Source: an uncultured Pseudomonadota bacterium
Lineage (GTDB): Bacteria; Pseudomonadota; Gammaproteobacteria; Burkholderiales; Usitatibacteraceae
Direction of reading: 5' to 3'
DNA length: 7,161 nt
Assembly (NCBI GenBank): GCA_946885905.1
Contig: CAMPHL010000130.1
Span: 1-7,161, forward strand
In this document: positions 1-5,803 of the stretch, piece by piece
How the letters are laid out: each line of letters opens with the position of its first letter
Numbering within the stretch: the first letter of the stretch is position 1
Notes under the pieces: model-generated
Databases searched by the model: none
What the model was told of the DNA's origin: nothing
What the model saw: the letters and a program-made list of their open reading frames with translations, nothing else
Program-made: the position numbers and the translations under genes

Positions 1-536
1 ACATCCGCAACGAGGACCTGCGGGCGAGCGAAGTGATCCGCAGCCTGCGCAAGCTGCTCACGCGCCGGAACTGGAAACCCGAGGCCGTGCAGCTGAACGA
101 GGAAGTCGCCGGCGCGCTCGGGCACCTCGCCTTCGACGCGGCGCGCAGGGCCGTGCAGATCAACCCCGTTTTCGCCTCGCGGCTGCCCGCGGTGCGCGGC
201 GTGGCCGTGCAGCTCCAGCAAGTGGTGATCAACCTGGTCATGAATGCCATGGAGGCGCTGGAGACCTCGCCGCCCAATCGACGCGAGGTCCGCATCGAGA
301 CACGCGCGGTCGAAGGCGGCGTAGAGGTCGCGGTGTCCGATCGCGGGCCGGGGCTCACGCCCGAGGAAGCCACCAAGGCCTTCGAGACGACCTTCACCAC
401 GAAGCGCGACGGCATGGGATTCGGACTCGCCATCGTGGCGAGCATCGTGAAGGAGCACCGGGGCCGCGTCGATTACGAGTCGAACAACCCGCACGGCGCC
501 GTGTTCCGGGTGTGGCTGCCGGAGATCGGCAAGTGA
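1..536 (+). CDS. Sensor histidine kinase, C-terminal part (5' end outside window)
   Basis: This is the 3' end of a two-component sensor kinase. The frame is open from base 3 (Ile-Arg-Asn-Glu-Asp...), so the GTG at 33 is an internal Val and not the start. The first residues (RASEVIRSLRKLL) resemble the second helix of the DHp domain in FixL-type kinases. The phosphoacceptor His would lie about 50 residues upstream, outside the window. The HATPase_c domain is complete: N box NLVMNAMEAL near 222-251, G1 box DRGPGL near 339-356, and G2 box GMGFGL near 411-428, followed by a typical C-terminal strand ending RVWLPEIGK. It phosphorylates a partner regulator using ATP. The sensor region cannot be seen, so neither signal nor membrane location is known. 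Its TGA stop overlaps the GTG start of the next gene, indicating translational coupling with its cognate regulator. Confidence 0.93.
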   Translation, partial: IRNEDLRASEVIRSLRKLLTRRNWKPEAVQLNEEVAGALGHLAFDAARRAVQINPVFASRLPAVRGVAVQLQQVVINLVMNAMEALETSPPNRREVRIETRAVEGGVEVAVSDRGPGLTPEEATKAFETTFTTKRDGMGFGLAIVASIVKEHRGRVDYESNNPHGAVFRVWLPEIGK

Positions 537-1189
537 CGGCGCGCCCCGCGGCCCTCCCCGGGATCGTCCATGTCGTGGACGACGACATCGCCTTTCGCCG
601 TGCCATGGGCCGGGTGCTGACGGCCGCGGGCCATACGCCGCTGCTCTATGCCACCGCGGACGAGTACCTGTCCTCCGGCGATGCACGGTGGCCTGCATGC
701 GTGCTCCTCGACCTGCGGCTGCGCGACGGCAACGGCCTGGAGCTCCAGACCGCCATGGCGAGCCGCGACGACCCGCATCCGGTGATCTTCGTGAGCGGCC
801 ATGCCGACATTCCAAGCACGGTCGAGGCGATGCGCGGTGGGGCGCTCGACTTCCTCACCAAGCCGGTCCCCACGGGTGTGCTGCTGCAGGCGATCGACGG
901 GGCCCTGCGCCGGGACGTGGATCGCGAGGCCCGCCGCACCCGCCGCGAGGAGGTGCGGCGGCTCTACGCGAGCCTTACGCCGCGCGAGCGGCAGGTCATG
1001 GCCGGCGTCGTCGCCGGGCGGCTCAACAAGCAGATCTGCTATGCGCTCAATTCCGCCGAGCGCACGGTCAAGACGCACCGCGCGCGAGTGATGGAAAAGA
1101 TGCAGGTGCGCTCCGTCGCGGAGCTGGTCAGGCTGGCCTCGGAGCTCACCGCGGCCGGCGTCGCCCTGGAGCCGGTACCCGGAGCCTGA
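533..1189 (+). CDS. FixJ/NarL-type response regulator (REC + LuxR-type HTH), cognate of upstream kinase
   Basis: A 218-residue DNA-binding response regulator. The receiver domain covers about residues 10-125, with acidic pocket VVDDD at 14-18, phosphoacceptor Asp60 (VLLDLRL), switch Ser88 (VSGH) and conserved Lys110 (LTKP). A linker of about 20 Arg/Glu-rich residues leads to a LuxR-type HTH at about 148-205 (LTPRERQVMAGVVAGRLNKQ...RTVKTHRARVMEKM). GTG at 533 is chosen because it gives a GTGA overlap with the kinase stop, has GGAG at 521-524 eight bases upstream, and starts just before the receiver. A GTG at 512 would add only seven residues inside the kinase gene. Phosphorylation by the adjacent kinase probably drives dimerisation and promoter binding; the target is unknown. 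The C-terminus is 4 bp from the convergent paralogue. Confidence 0.93.
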   Translation: MTARPAALPGIVHVVDDDIAFRRAMGRVLTAAGHTPLLYATADEYLSSGDARWPACVLLDLRLRDGNGLELQTAMASRDDPHPVIFVSGHADIPSTVEAMRGGALDFLTKPVPTGVLLQAIDGALRRDVDREARRTRREEVRRLYASLTPRERQVMAGVVAGRLNKQICYALNSAERTVKTHRARVMEKMQVRSVAELVRLASELTAAGVALEPVPGA

Positions 1190-1193
1190 AGCA

Positions 1194-1823
1194 TCAGGGG
1201 ATGCGCTCGGGCGCGCCCACGCCCGCGGCTCGGCAGAGGTCCACCAGCGCCGGCACCGAGCGCACGTCCATCTTCGCCATGACCTTCGCGCGATGGGCCT
1301 TCACCGTCTTGAGCGAGATGTTGAGGTCGGCTGCGATCTGCTTGTTCAGGCGCCCCGCGACGACGTGGCCCATCACCTCCCGCTCGCGGCGCGAGAGCCT
1401 CGCCATGCGCTCCTCGATCCCGCGAAGCTCCTTGTCCTTCGCCCTTTCCTCGGCGTCGCGAGCGAGAGCGGCCTGGATCGCGCCCACGAGCTTCTCGGCC
1501 CGAACCGGCTTCTCGAGGAAATCGACGGCGCCGAGCTTCATCGCGTCCACGCTCGTGCCCACGTCGCCGTGGCCCGTCAGGAACACGACCGGCAGCCGGA
1601 TGTGGCGCTCGATCATGACGCGATGCAGCTCCGGGCCGCGCATGCCGGGCATCCGCACGTCGAGCAGCACGCAGCCGGGCTCCCCGGGCTGCACGCGGCC
1701 CGGCTGGAGGAATTCCTTCGCGCTCGAGCACACCTCGGCGCTCCAGCCCGCGGCGCCGACCAGGCGCGCGAGGCCGCGTGCGAAGGTCGCGTCGTCATCG
1801 ACGATATAGACCGTTGCCGTCAT
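1194..1823 (-). CDS. FixJ-type response regulator (second paralogue, convergent)
   Basis: A 209-residue response regulator with a complete receiver (VDDD at 8-11, phosphoacceptor Asp55 in LLDVRMPG, Thr83 in LTGHGD, Lys105 in EKP) and a C-terminal LuxR-type HTH (about 142-200, LSRREREVMGHVVAGRLNKQ...KTVKAHRAKVMAKM). It is closer to the FixJ consensus than its neighbour. ATG at 1823 is chosen because the receiver begins almost at once (MTATVYIVDDD). An upstream ATG at 1844 would add seven residues, and the longest frame to 1943 runs into the GNAT gene and is unlikely. Its partner kinase is not adjacent on its own strand; the kinase at 1-536 is the nearest candidate. It lies 55 bp downstream of the GNAT gene on the same strand and may share its transcript. 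A short hairpin covers the only plausible ribosome binding site. Confidence 0.92.
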   Translation of the reverse strand: MTATVYIVDDDATFARGLARLVGAAGWSAEVCSSAKEFLQPGRVQPGEPGCVLLDVRMPGMRGPELHRVMIERHIRLPVVFLTGHGDVGTSVDAMKLGAVDFLEKPVRAEKLVGAIQAALARDAEERAKDKELRGIEERMARLSRREREVMGHVVAGRLNKQIAADLNISLKTVKAHRAKVMAKMDVRSVPALVDLCRAAGVGAPERIP

Positions 1824-1827
1824 GGAT

Positions 1828-1841
1828 GTCCCGGTTGGGAC
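1828..1841 (-). promoter_or_regulatory. Short GC hairpin over the RBS of the second response regulator
   Basis: On the minus strand, GTCCC-AACC-GGGAC forms a perfect 5-bp stem with a 4-base loop, ending four bases before the ATG at 1823. The 3' arm GGGAC is the only purine-rich candidate Shine-Dalgarno sequence for this start, so folding would hide it. There is no following T-run, so it does not look like a terminator. It could also be a small protein-binding dyad, or chance in GC-rich DNA. Confidence 0.35.
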
Positions 1842-1878
1842 CATGCTAGTCGCCGGAGCAACGGCCCGGGAATGGCAC

Positions 1879-2460
1879 TCAGGGGCCGACCGCACCGTAC
1901 CCGGGTACGCCTGCATCGAGCCGGAGGACGACGTGAAGCGCATCGTCCTGCCGGCAGCGGGTCATGGGCAGGCCGCTGCGCTCGAACACCGCCAGCATGG
2001 GCGCGTTGGCCGGAAGCACGAACGCCTCCAGGCGCACGAGGCCGTTTCGCCGTGCGATGGCGGCAAGGTGGCCAAGCAGACGGCTCGCGATGCCCTGCCC
2101 GTGGTAGTCCTCCTCGACCGTGAACGCGACCTCCGCGCAGCCCGATTGCGCTCCCGCCCCGACGTACCTTGCTCCGGCGATCACGACCTCGTCCCCGGCG
2201 CGCGCGATCGTGGCGACGAGCATCACCTCGTTCACGAAGTCGATTTCGCCCAGGTGGGCGAGCTCGCGCGGGCTCGGGCCGCTGCGGTATCCGAAGAAGC
2301 GCGTATATATGGACTGGCGCTCCAACCCTTCGAAGGCCCGGACGATGCGCGCACCGTCATCGGGCCGGACGGCGCGGAAGGTGACCGGGGTGCCGTCGCG
2401 CAAGAAATCCTCGACGCGGTATTCGCGTGCGTCCGGCGCGGCATCCAGCCTGGGGGCCAT
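1879..2460 (-). CDS. GNAT family N-acetyltransferase
   Basis: A 193-residue protein with a single acetyl-CoA-dependent GNAT fold. The N-terminal part (FLRDGTPVTFRAVRPDDGARI, then SIYTRFFGY) matches the acceptor-side opening seen in GNAT domains of the Pat/acyl-CoA-synthetase-associated protein acetyltransferases. Motif A is at about 112-130 (VAFTVEEDYHGQGIASRLL), with the pyrophosphate-binding loop GQGIA; His120 occupies the position usually held by Gln/Arg. Motif B follows with NAPMLAVFERSGL at about 152-164. No CoA-ligase domain is attached, so this is a stand-alone enzyme; the substrate (protein lysine or small molecule) cannot be read from sequence. The ATG at 2460 has no clear Shine-Dalgarno sequence. 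The start is 27 bp from the divergent lipoprotein gene, and the end is 55 bp before the second response regulator, which may be co-transcribed. Confidence 0.88.
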   Translation of the reverse strand: MAPRLDAAPDAREYRVEDFLRDGTPVTFRAVRPDDGARIVRAFEGLERQSIYTRFFGYRSGPSPRELAHLGEIDFVNEVMLVATIARAGDEVVIAGARYVGAGAQSGCAEVAFTVEEDYHGQGIASRLLGHLAAIARRNGLVRLEAFVLPANAPMLAVFERSGLPMTRCRQDDALHVVLRLDAGVPGYGAVGP

Positions 2461-2475
2461 CGCGTATTCTTACCC

Positions 2476-2484
2476 AAGGAGGTG
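2476..2484 (+). promoter_or_regulatory. Strong Shine-Dalgarno sequence of the lipoprotein gene
   Basis: AAGGAGGTG is a near-perfect anti-16S complement, with its AGGAGG core five bases before the ATG at 2488. It fixes this start against the much longer open frame reaching back to 1822. It sits in the only 27 bp between the divergent GNAT and lipoprotein start codons. Confidence 0.85.
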
Positions 2485-2487
2485 CCC

Positions 2488-2826
2488 ATGCGCCCACGCC
2501 GTCTCACCAGCGCCGCCGCCATCGTTCTCGTCGCCCTTCTCGTCCAGGCCTGCGCCGCGGTCATGGACAGCAACGAGCCCCGGCGCAATGGCCTCGTCCC
2601 GCAGATCGAGCAAGGTATGACCCGGGAGCAGGTCCAGGGCATCCTCGGGCCGCCCGACGAAACCATGGCATTCGGCAACACGCGGACAGTCGCCTGGGAT
2701 TACCGCTACACGGACAGCTGGGGCTTCCTCGCGATGTTCTCGGTGACCTTCGACTCGGACTGGCGCGTGGTCTCCACCTTCTCGCGCCGCCTGAACGACG
2801 GGCGCAGCTCCTCGGGAATGACCTGA
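2488..2826 (+). CDS. BamE/SmpA-like outer-membrane lipoprotein
   Basis: A 112-residue secreted lipoprotein. A basic n-region (MRPRR) and a hydrophobic stretch (AAAIVLVALLV) end in VQAC, giving a lipid-modified Cys22; Gln at the -2 position is not the commonest residue. The mature part carries a SmpA/OmlA (BamE-type) domain: GMTREQVQGILGPPD at about 43-57, then TVAWDYRY and a closing strand FSVTFDSDWRVVSTF. BamE proper is a small accessory subunit of the beta-barrel assembly machine, but many paralogues share this fold with unknown roles. Without the usual BamE neighbours, it is best called BamE-like. It ends 7 bp from the convergent VOC gene, leaving no room for a separate terminator. Confidence 0.88.
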   Translation: MRPRRLTSAAAIVLVALLVQACAAVMDSNEPRRNGLVPQIEQGMTREQVQGILGPPDETMAFGNTRTVAWDYRYTDSWGFLAMFSVTFDSDWRVVSTFSRRLNDGRSSSGMT

Positions 2827-2833
2827 GCGGGCG

Positions 2834-3205
2834 CTACTTCATCGAGTGCAGGCCGAACATGTTGCCCTCGGTGTCGCAGGCGAGCGAGATGAAACCGTAT
2901 GGTCCGATCGAGAACTTCGTCTTCTCGACGCGCCCGCCCGCGGGCTTCACTCGCGCCTCCTCGGTGGCGCAGTCTTCGCAGACAAAGTAGACCAGCGTGC
3001 TGTTGCCGCCCGATGGAAAGCCCGGCATGTGCACGAGCGAGCCGCCCGTCCCGGGCGCTCCCTGCTCGCCCTTGAAGGACCACATCTCCAGCCCGCCCGC
3101 CTCCAGCTTCTCCAGCTTGCAACCGAGCACGGCTTCGTAGAATTCGCGCGCGCGCGGCATGTCCTGCACGTAGATCTCGAACCAGCCGACGGGGTTGTGC
3201 TTCAT
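2834..3205 (-). CDS. VOC family protein (glyoxalase/bleomycin-resistance fold)
   Basis: A 123-residue single-domain member of the vicinal oxygen chelate superfamily. The opening HNPVGWFEIYVQDMPRAREFYEAVLG is the classic first beta-alpha module. A second module follows from about residue 68 (STLVYFVCEDC...), ending YGFISLACDTEGNMFGLHS, typical of the COG3324-like group. Such proteins usually dimerise and bind a divalent metal; His3, Glu10 and the C-terminal His120 are candidate ligands, but substrate and activity are unknown. ATG at 3205 is chosen because AGGAGG (3210-3215, minus strand) lies four bases upstream and the fold starts at once; extension to 3268 adds 21 residues that do not look like domain sequence. 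The stop is TAG. It lies 70 bp downstream of the LysR gene on the same strand. Confidence 0.9.
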   Translation of the reverse strand: MKHNPVGWFEIYVQDMPRAREFYEAVLGCKLEKLEAGGLEMWSFKGEQGAPGTGGSLVHMPGFPSGGNSTLVYFVCEDCATEEARVKPAGGRVEKTKFSIGPYGFISLACDTEGNMFGLHSMK

Positions 3206-3275
3206 CTGGCCTCCTGCACGTGAAAGCGCCATTCTAGGAGCGTCGAGCGGCTGCGCCCTCTTGCGCAAGGAATCG

Positions 3276-4187
3276 TCACCGGAGCTCGGCGAGCCGGGCG
3301 GTGTCCCGGGCCGCTTCTTCCAGGAGCCACCTGCGGAACGTCGCGATCTTGGGCAGGTCGGCGCTCACACGCGGGCAAACGATCCACAGTGCGAAGGGCG
3401 CCTCGATCGACAGATCGAATGGCCGCACCAGCCTGCCCTCCAGGAGGTCCCATCCCGCCAGCGCCGTGCGAGCCATCGCCACGCCCTGCCCCTGGATCGC
3501 CGCGTCGATCGCCATGCTCCACTGGTTGAACACGACGCCGCGTTCGACGTCGATTCCGCCGACGCCGGCGCGCTGGAGCCACTGGCGCCAATGGGTCGAA
3601 TCGCCCGCATGCAGGAGCGAGTGGCGCTTGAGGTCGCCAGGCGCCTTCAGCGCTTCGCCCCCCTTCAGCAGCGATGGCGAGCACACGGGGAAGAGCCTCT
3701 CCTCGCAAAGGCGGGTGACATGCAGTCCCGGCCAGTGGCCATCGCCGTGCCGCACGGCCACGTCGACATCCTCGCGGGCGAAGTCGACGTGATGCATCGT
3801 CGCGCTGATTCGAAGGTCGATCTCGGGGTGCGCCTCGGAAAAGCGCCCGAGCCGGTGCACGAGCCACTTCGCCGCGAAGTTGGGCGAGATGGAGACGTTG
3901 AGCAGGCCGGAAGCCTGGCGCTGGAGCAGCCGCTCGGTCCCGCTCGAAAGGCGGTCGAACGCATCGCGCACGACCTCGAGGTACCTGCGGCCCGCGTCGG
4001 TGATCACCAGCCGCTGGTGCTCGCGCAGGAAGAGCTTCACCCCAAGCTCTTCCTCCAGCGCCTTCACCTGCTGGCTCACGGCGCCCTGCGTCACGTGCAG
4101 GTCGGAGGCGGCGCGCGTGAAGCTCTCGTGCCGGGCGCTCGCCTCGAACGCCTTCAGCCCGTTCAGCGACGGCAGCCGGCGCCTCAT
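3276..4187 (-). CDS. LysR-type transcriptional regulator, GcvA-like
   Basis: A 303-residue regulator of typical LysR length. The N-terminal winged HTH spans about residues 7-66, with the GcvA-type signature LNGLKAFEASARHESFTRAA...LHVTQGAVSQQVKALEEELG and then LVITDAGR. The substrate-binding domain follows from about 93 to 300 (LLNVSISPNFAAKWLVHRLGRF...). Members of this branch (GcvA, AmpR) bind CTAAT-type or T-N11-A sites next to their own gene and control a divergent promoter. ATG at 4187 has AAAGGGG at 4193-4199 (minus strand) five bases upstream. The divergent gene starts at 4304, so the phosphatase-SOD-OCD cluster is the natural target. The inducer is unknown; although GcvA-like, no glycine-cleavage genes are in the window. 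Confidence 0.94.
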   Translation of the reverse strand: MRRRLPSLNGLKAFEASARHESFTRAASDLHVTQGAVSQQVKALEEELGVKLFLREHQRLVITDAGRRYLEVVRDAFDRLSSGTERLLQRQASGLLNVSISPNFAAKWLVHRLGRFSEAHPEIDLRISATMHHVDFAREDVDVAVRHGDGHWPGLHVTRLCEERLFPVCSPSLLKGGEALKAPGDLKRHSLLHAGDSTHWRQWLQRAGVGGIDVERGVVFNQWSMAIDAAIQGQGVAMARTALAGWDLLEGRLVRPFDLSIEAPFALWIVCPRVSADLPKIATFRRWLLEEAARDTARLAELR

Positions 4188-4303
4188 GCCCGCCCCTTTC
4201 TGGCCCGAGAAAATCTAAGGCTAATCCAAGAAAGGATGGTTTGCCTAGCCCGGGGGCCGGGCCGGAAGATGCACTCCATCGATAGGAATTCTGGGACAAG
4301 GAC
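4188..4303. promoter_or_regulatory. Divergent LysR/phosphatase intergenic region with candidate operator
   Basis: This 116-bp spacer must carry the promoters for both the LysR gene and the + strand cluster. It contains CTAAT at 4221-4225, the core known for GcvA binding. A neighbouring CTAA lies at 4215-4218, and a small dyad ATCC-N6-GGAT at 4224-4237. The part from about 4208 to 4245 is clearly more AT-rich than its surroundings. No convincing -35/-10 pair was found on either strand, so transcription start sites are not assigned. Confidence 0.5.
4248..4262. repeat. Perfect GC-rich inverted repeat in the divergent spacer
   Basis: GCCCGG-GGG-CCGGGC is a perfect 6-bp inverted repeat with a 3-base loop. 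In the + strand transcript it would be a stable hairpin about 40 bases before the phosphatase ATG. No U-run follows on either strand, so it is not a standard terminator. It could be a leader structure, a protein site or chance in GC-rich DNA. Confidence 0.45.
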
Positions 4304-4708
4304 ATGCCGTCGCCACCCACCCGAATCGCGTTCGTCTGCCTTCACGGCTCGGCAAAGAGCGTGCTTGCGGCCGAGTACCTCAATCGCACGGGCCGCCAGC
4401 GCCGGATGGGCATCACCGCCACCGCCTCCGGCCGGGAACCGGACCCGGAGATTCCCTTGAACGTGGTCGAGGGGCTCCGCGGCAAGGGATTCGACGTCGC
4501 AGGCCGCAAGCCCGTGGCCGCAAGCGCGGAAGCGTTGTCGAAGGCGGACGTCGTGGTGTCCTTCGGCTGCGACCTCGATGGGCTCCTGCCTGCGACCCGG
4601 ACGATCGAGCTCTGGAGCGCGTGCCCGGCGCTCGGCGATGATTTCGAAGCCGCGTGGAAATTCATCACGCAGCGCGTCGACCGCCTGCTGGAGAACGCCG
4701 GATCGTGA
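4304..4708 (+). CDS. Low-molecular-weight phosphatase/arsenate-reductase-fold protein with CX5K P-loop
   Basis: A 134-residue protein with the LMW protein tyrosine phosphatase fold also used by thioredoxin-coupled arsenate reductases. After the first strand (TRIAFVCLHGSAKSVLAAEYLNR), the phosphate-binding loop reads C12-L-H-G-S-A-K18-S19. The Cys nucleophile is present, but the Arg of the canonical CX5R(S/T) loop is Lys. The ArsC Cys triad is not clearly conserved: Cys89 (FGCDLD) lies near the second position, Cys107 (WSACPALGDDF) is in the region that normally holds the DP general-acid motif, and no Asp-Pro is seen. It may be a divergent phosphatase, an oxyanion reductase, or a thiol or phosphate sensor. 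It is the first gene of the cluster divergent from LysR, 55 bp before the SOD fusion gene. RBS candidates are GGGAC and a very close AAGGA. Confidence 0.85.
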   Translation: MPSPPTRIAFVCLHGSAKSVLAAEYLNRTGRQRRMGITATASGREPDPEIPLNVVEGLRGKGFDVAGRKPVAASAEALSKADVVVSFGCDLDGLLPATRTIELWSACPALGDDFEAAWKFITQRVDRLLENAGS

Positions 4709-4723
4709 GCGCCGTGCGACACC

Positions 4724-4738
4724 GGGCCGTCGGGGCCC
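4724..4738 (+). repeat. Small GC hairpin between phosphatase and SOD genes
   Basis: GGGCC-GTCGG-GGCCC is a perfect 5-bp inverted repeat in the 55-bp gap between the two genes, ahead of the SOD ribosome binding site (TGGAGG, 4751-4756). No T-run follows, so it is not an obvious terminator and does not argue against co-transcription. It might stabilise the processed mRNA end, or be chance. Confidence 0.35.
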
Positions 4739-4763
4739 TCAACCAGAACCTGGAGGCTTGGCC

Positions 4764-5717
4764 ATGCGATATCAGCTGAAACAGATCCACTGCCGTCCCT
4801 GGACGCTCTCCGGGCTTTCGTTGCCGCTCATCGAGAGCCACTACGAGAACAACTACGGCGGCGCGATGCGGCGCCTCAACGCGATCACCGAGCAGCTCGA
4901 GAAGCTCGACTTCGCGAAGACCCCCGGCTACGTCGTGAACGGCCTGAAGCGCGAGGAACTGGTCGCGCTCAATTCCACGCTGCTGCACGAGCTGTATTTC
5001 GCGAGCCTGGGCGGAGAAGGGACGCGGCCGGAGCCCGTCATCAAGGAAGCCATCGCGCGGGACTTCGGCTCCTTCGACCGCTGGCGCGACGAGTTCCTCG
5101 CCATGGGCTACGCGCTGGGCGGCGGCTCGGGCTGGGTGTTGCTCACCTACGTCCCGCGCGATGGCCGCCTCATGAACCAGTACGCCGCCGAGCACACGCA
5201 GGCGGTCGCGAGCGGCGTCCCGATCCTCGCGCTGGACATGTACGAGCACGCCTACCACATGGACTTCGGTGCCAATGCCAAGGCGTATGTGGAAACGTTC
5301 CTGCGCAACATCGACTGGAAGAGCGTCGAAGGCCTCTACGAGGACGCGATCCGGGTGGCTCCCCCACGAGCGCTGCTGCAGGAAGAGTTCAAGGAAGTGC
5401 CGGGACTTGGCGTCGAGGACGTGAAGGCGATGCTCGACGCGGGAAAGGTGCAGCTCGTCGACACGCGCCCGCGCCACTTCGTCTCGCGCCAGGGCGACAT
5501 CGCCGAAGGCGCCACCTGGCGGGATCCGGAGCGGCTGCAGGACTGGATGGGCGAGCTCTCGAAGGAAAAGCCCGTGGTCGTCTATTGCGCCTACGGCTTC
5601 CATGTCGGATGCCGCACCGCGATGGCGCTGCGCGATGCCGGATTCGATGCCAGTTACATGACCGGCGGGCACTCCGGGTGGAAGGCGATGGGCGGGCCCG
5701 TGAAGATGAAGGCGTGA
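4764..5717 (+). CDS. Fe/Mn superoxide dismutase fused to a C-terminal rhodanese domain
   Basis: A 317-residue two-domain protein; ordinary Fe/Mn SODs are about 190-210 residues. Residues 1-195 are the SOD part, with all four metal ligands identifiable: His26 (LIESHYENNYGG), His75 (STLLHELYFASLGG), Asp158 and His162 (LALDMYEHAYHMDFG), plus GSGW at 121-124. The canonical gateway residues His30 and Tyr34 align to Asn30 and Ala34. Residues about 213-315 form a rhodanese domain (VQLVDTRP, GDIAEGATW) with active-site Cys275 in the loop CAYGFHVGCRTA and a second Cys at 283. SOD converts superoxide to peroxide and oxygen; rhodanese domains carry persulfide sulfur or bind anions. No signal peptide is seen, so it is probably cytoplasmic. 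ATG at 4764 follows TGGAGG by seven bases. It overlaps the next gene by GTGA. Such fusions occur, as far as I recall, in other proteobacteria, but a defined role is not known to me. Confidence 0.92.
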   Translation: MRYQLKQIHCRPWTLSGLSLPLIESHYENNYGGAMRRLNAITEQLEKLDFAKTPGYVVNGLKREELVALNSTLLHELYFASLGGEGTRPEPVIKEAIARDFGSFDRWRDEFLAMGYALGGGSGWVLLTYVPRDGRLMNQYAAEHTQAVASGVPILALDMYEHAYHMDFGANAKAYVETFLRNIDWKSVEGLYEDAIRVAPPRALLQEEFKEVPGLGVEDVKAMLDAGKVQLVDTRPRHFVSRQGDIAEGATWRDPERLQDWMGELSKEKPVVVYCAYGFHVGCRTAMALRDAGFDASYMTGGHSGWKAMGGPVKMKA

Positions 5718-5803
5718 GCGCGATCCTGCTCGGTCGCAGCGACGTCGAACGCCTGCTCGCCCCAGCGGCATGCATCGCGGCCGTGGAGCAGGCGTTCGGC
5801 GAC

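Noticed and set aside
688..1809. 373-codon + strand open frame across both response regulators
   Set aside because: Low-complexity Arg/Ala/Pro-rich product in a shadow frame, crossing two convincing genes on opposite strands.
1822..2487. Upstream extension of the lipoprotein frame
   Set aside because: The open frame continues back to 1822, but it is antisense to the GNAT gene. The perfect SD, signal peptide and lipobox place the start at 2488.
2827..2833. Terminator between the convergent lipoprotein and VOC genes
   Set aside because: Only 7 bp of spacer, with no hairpin or T-run. The same holds for 1190-1193 and 6698-6705.
3276..4187. Assigning the LysR gene as gcvA itself
   Set aside because: It is in the GcvA-like branch, but that branch has many paralogues and no gcvTHP genes are in the window.
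4248..4262. GC hairpin as a rho-independent terminator
   Set aside because: No T-run follows on either strand and it lies upstream of both divergent genes.
3195..4460. 421-codon + strand open frame opposite the LysR gene
   Set aside because: Antisense shadow of a clear LysR gene in GC-rich DNA. It has no family sequence and runs through the divergent promoter region into the phosphatase gene in a wrong frame.
4304..4708. Naming the phosphatase-fold gene arsC and the cluster an ars operon
   Set aside because: The loop Arg and a clear Cys triad are missing, and no ArsR, ArsB/Acr3 or ArsH gene is nearby.
4665..5771. 368-codon - strand open frame opposite the SOD-rhodanese gene
   Set aside because: His/Val/Arg-rich shadow typical of the antisense of GC-rich coding sequence; the + strand has unmistakable domains and a good RBS.
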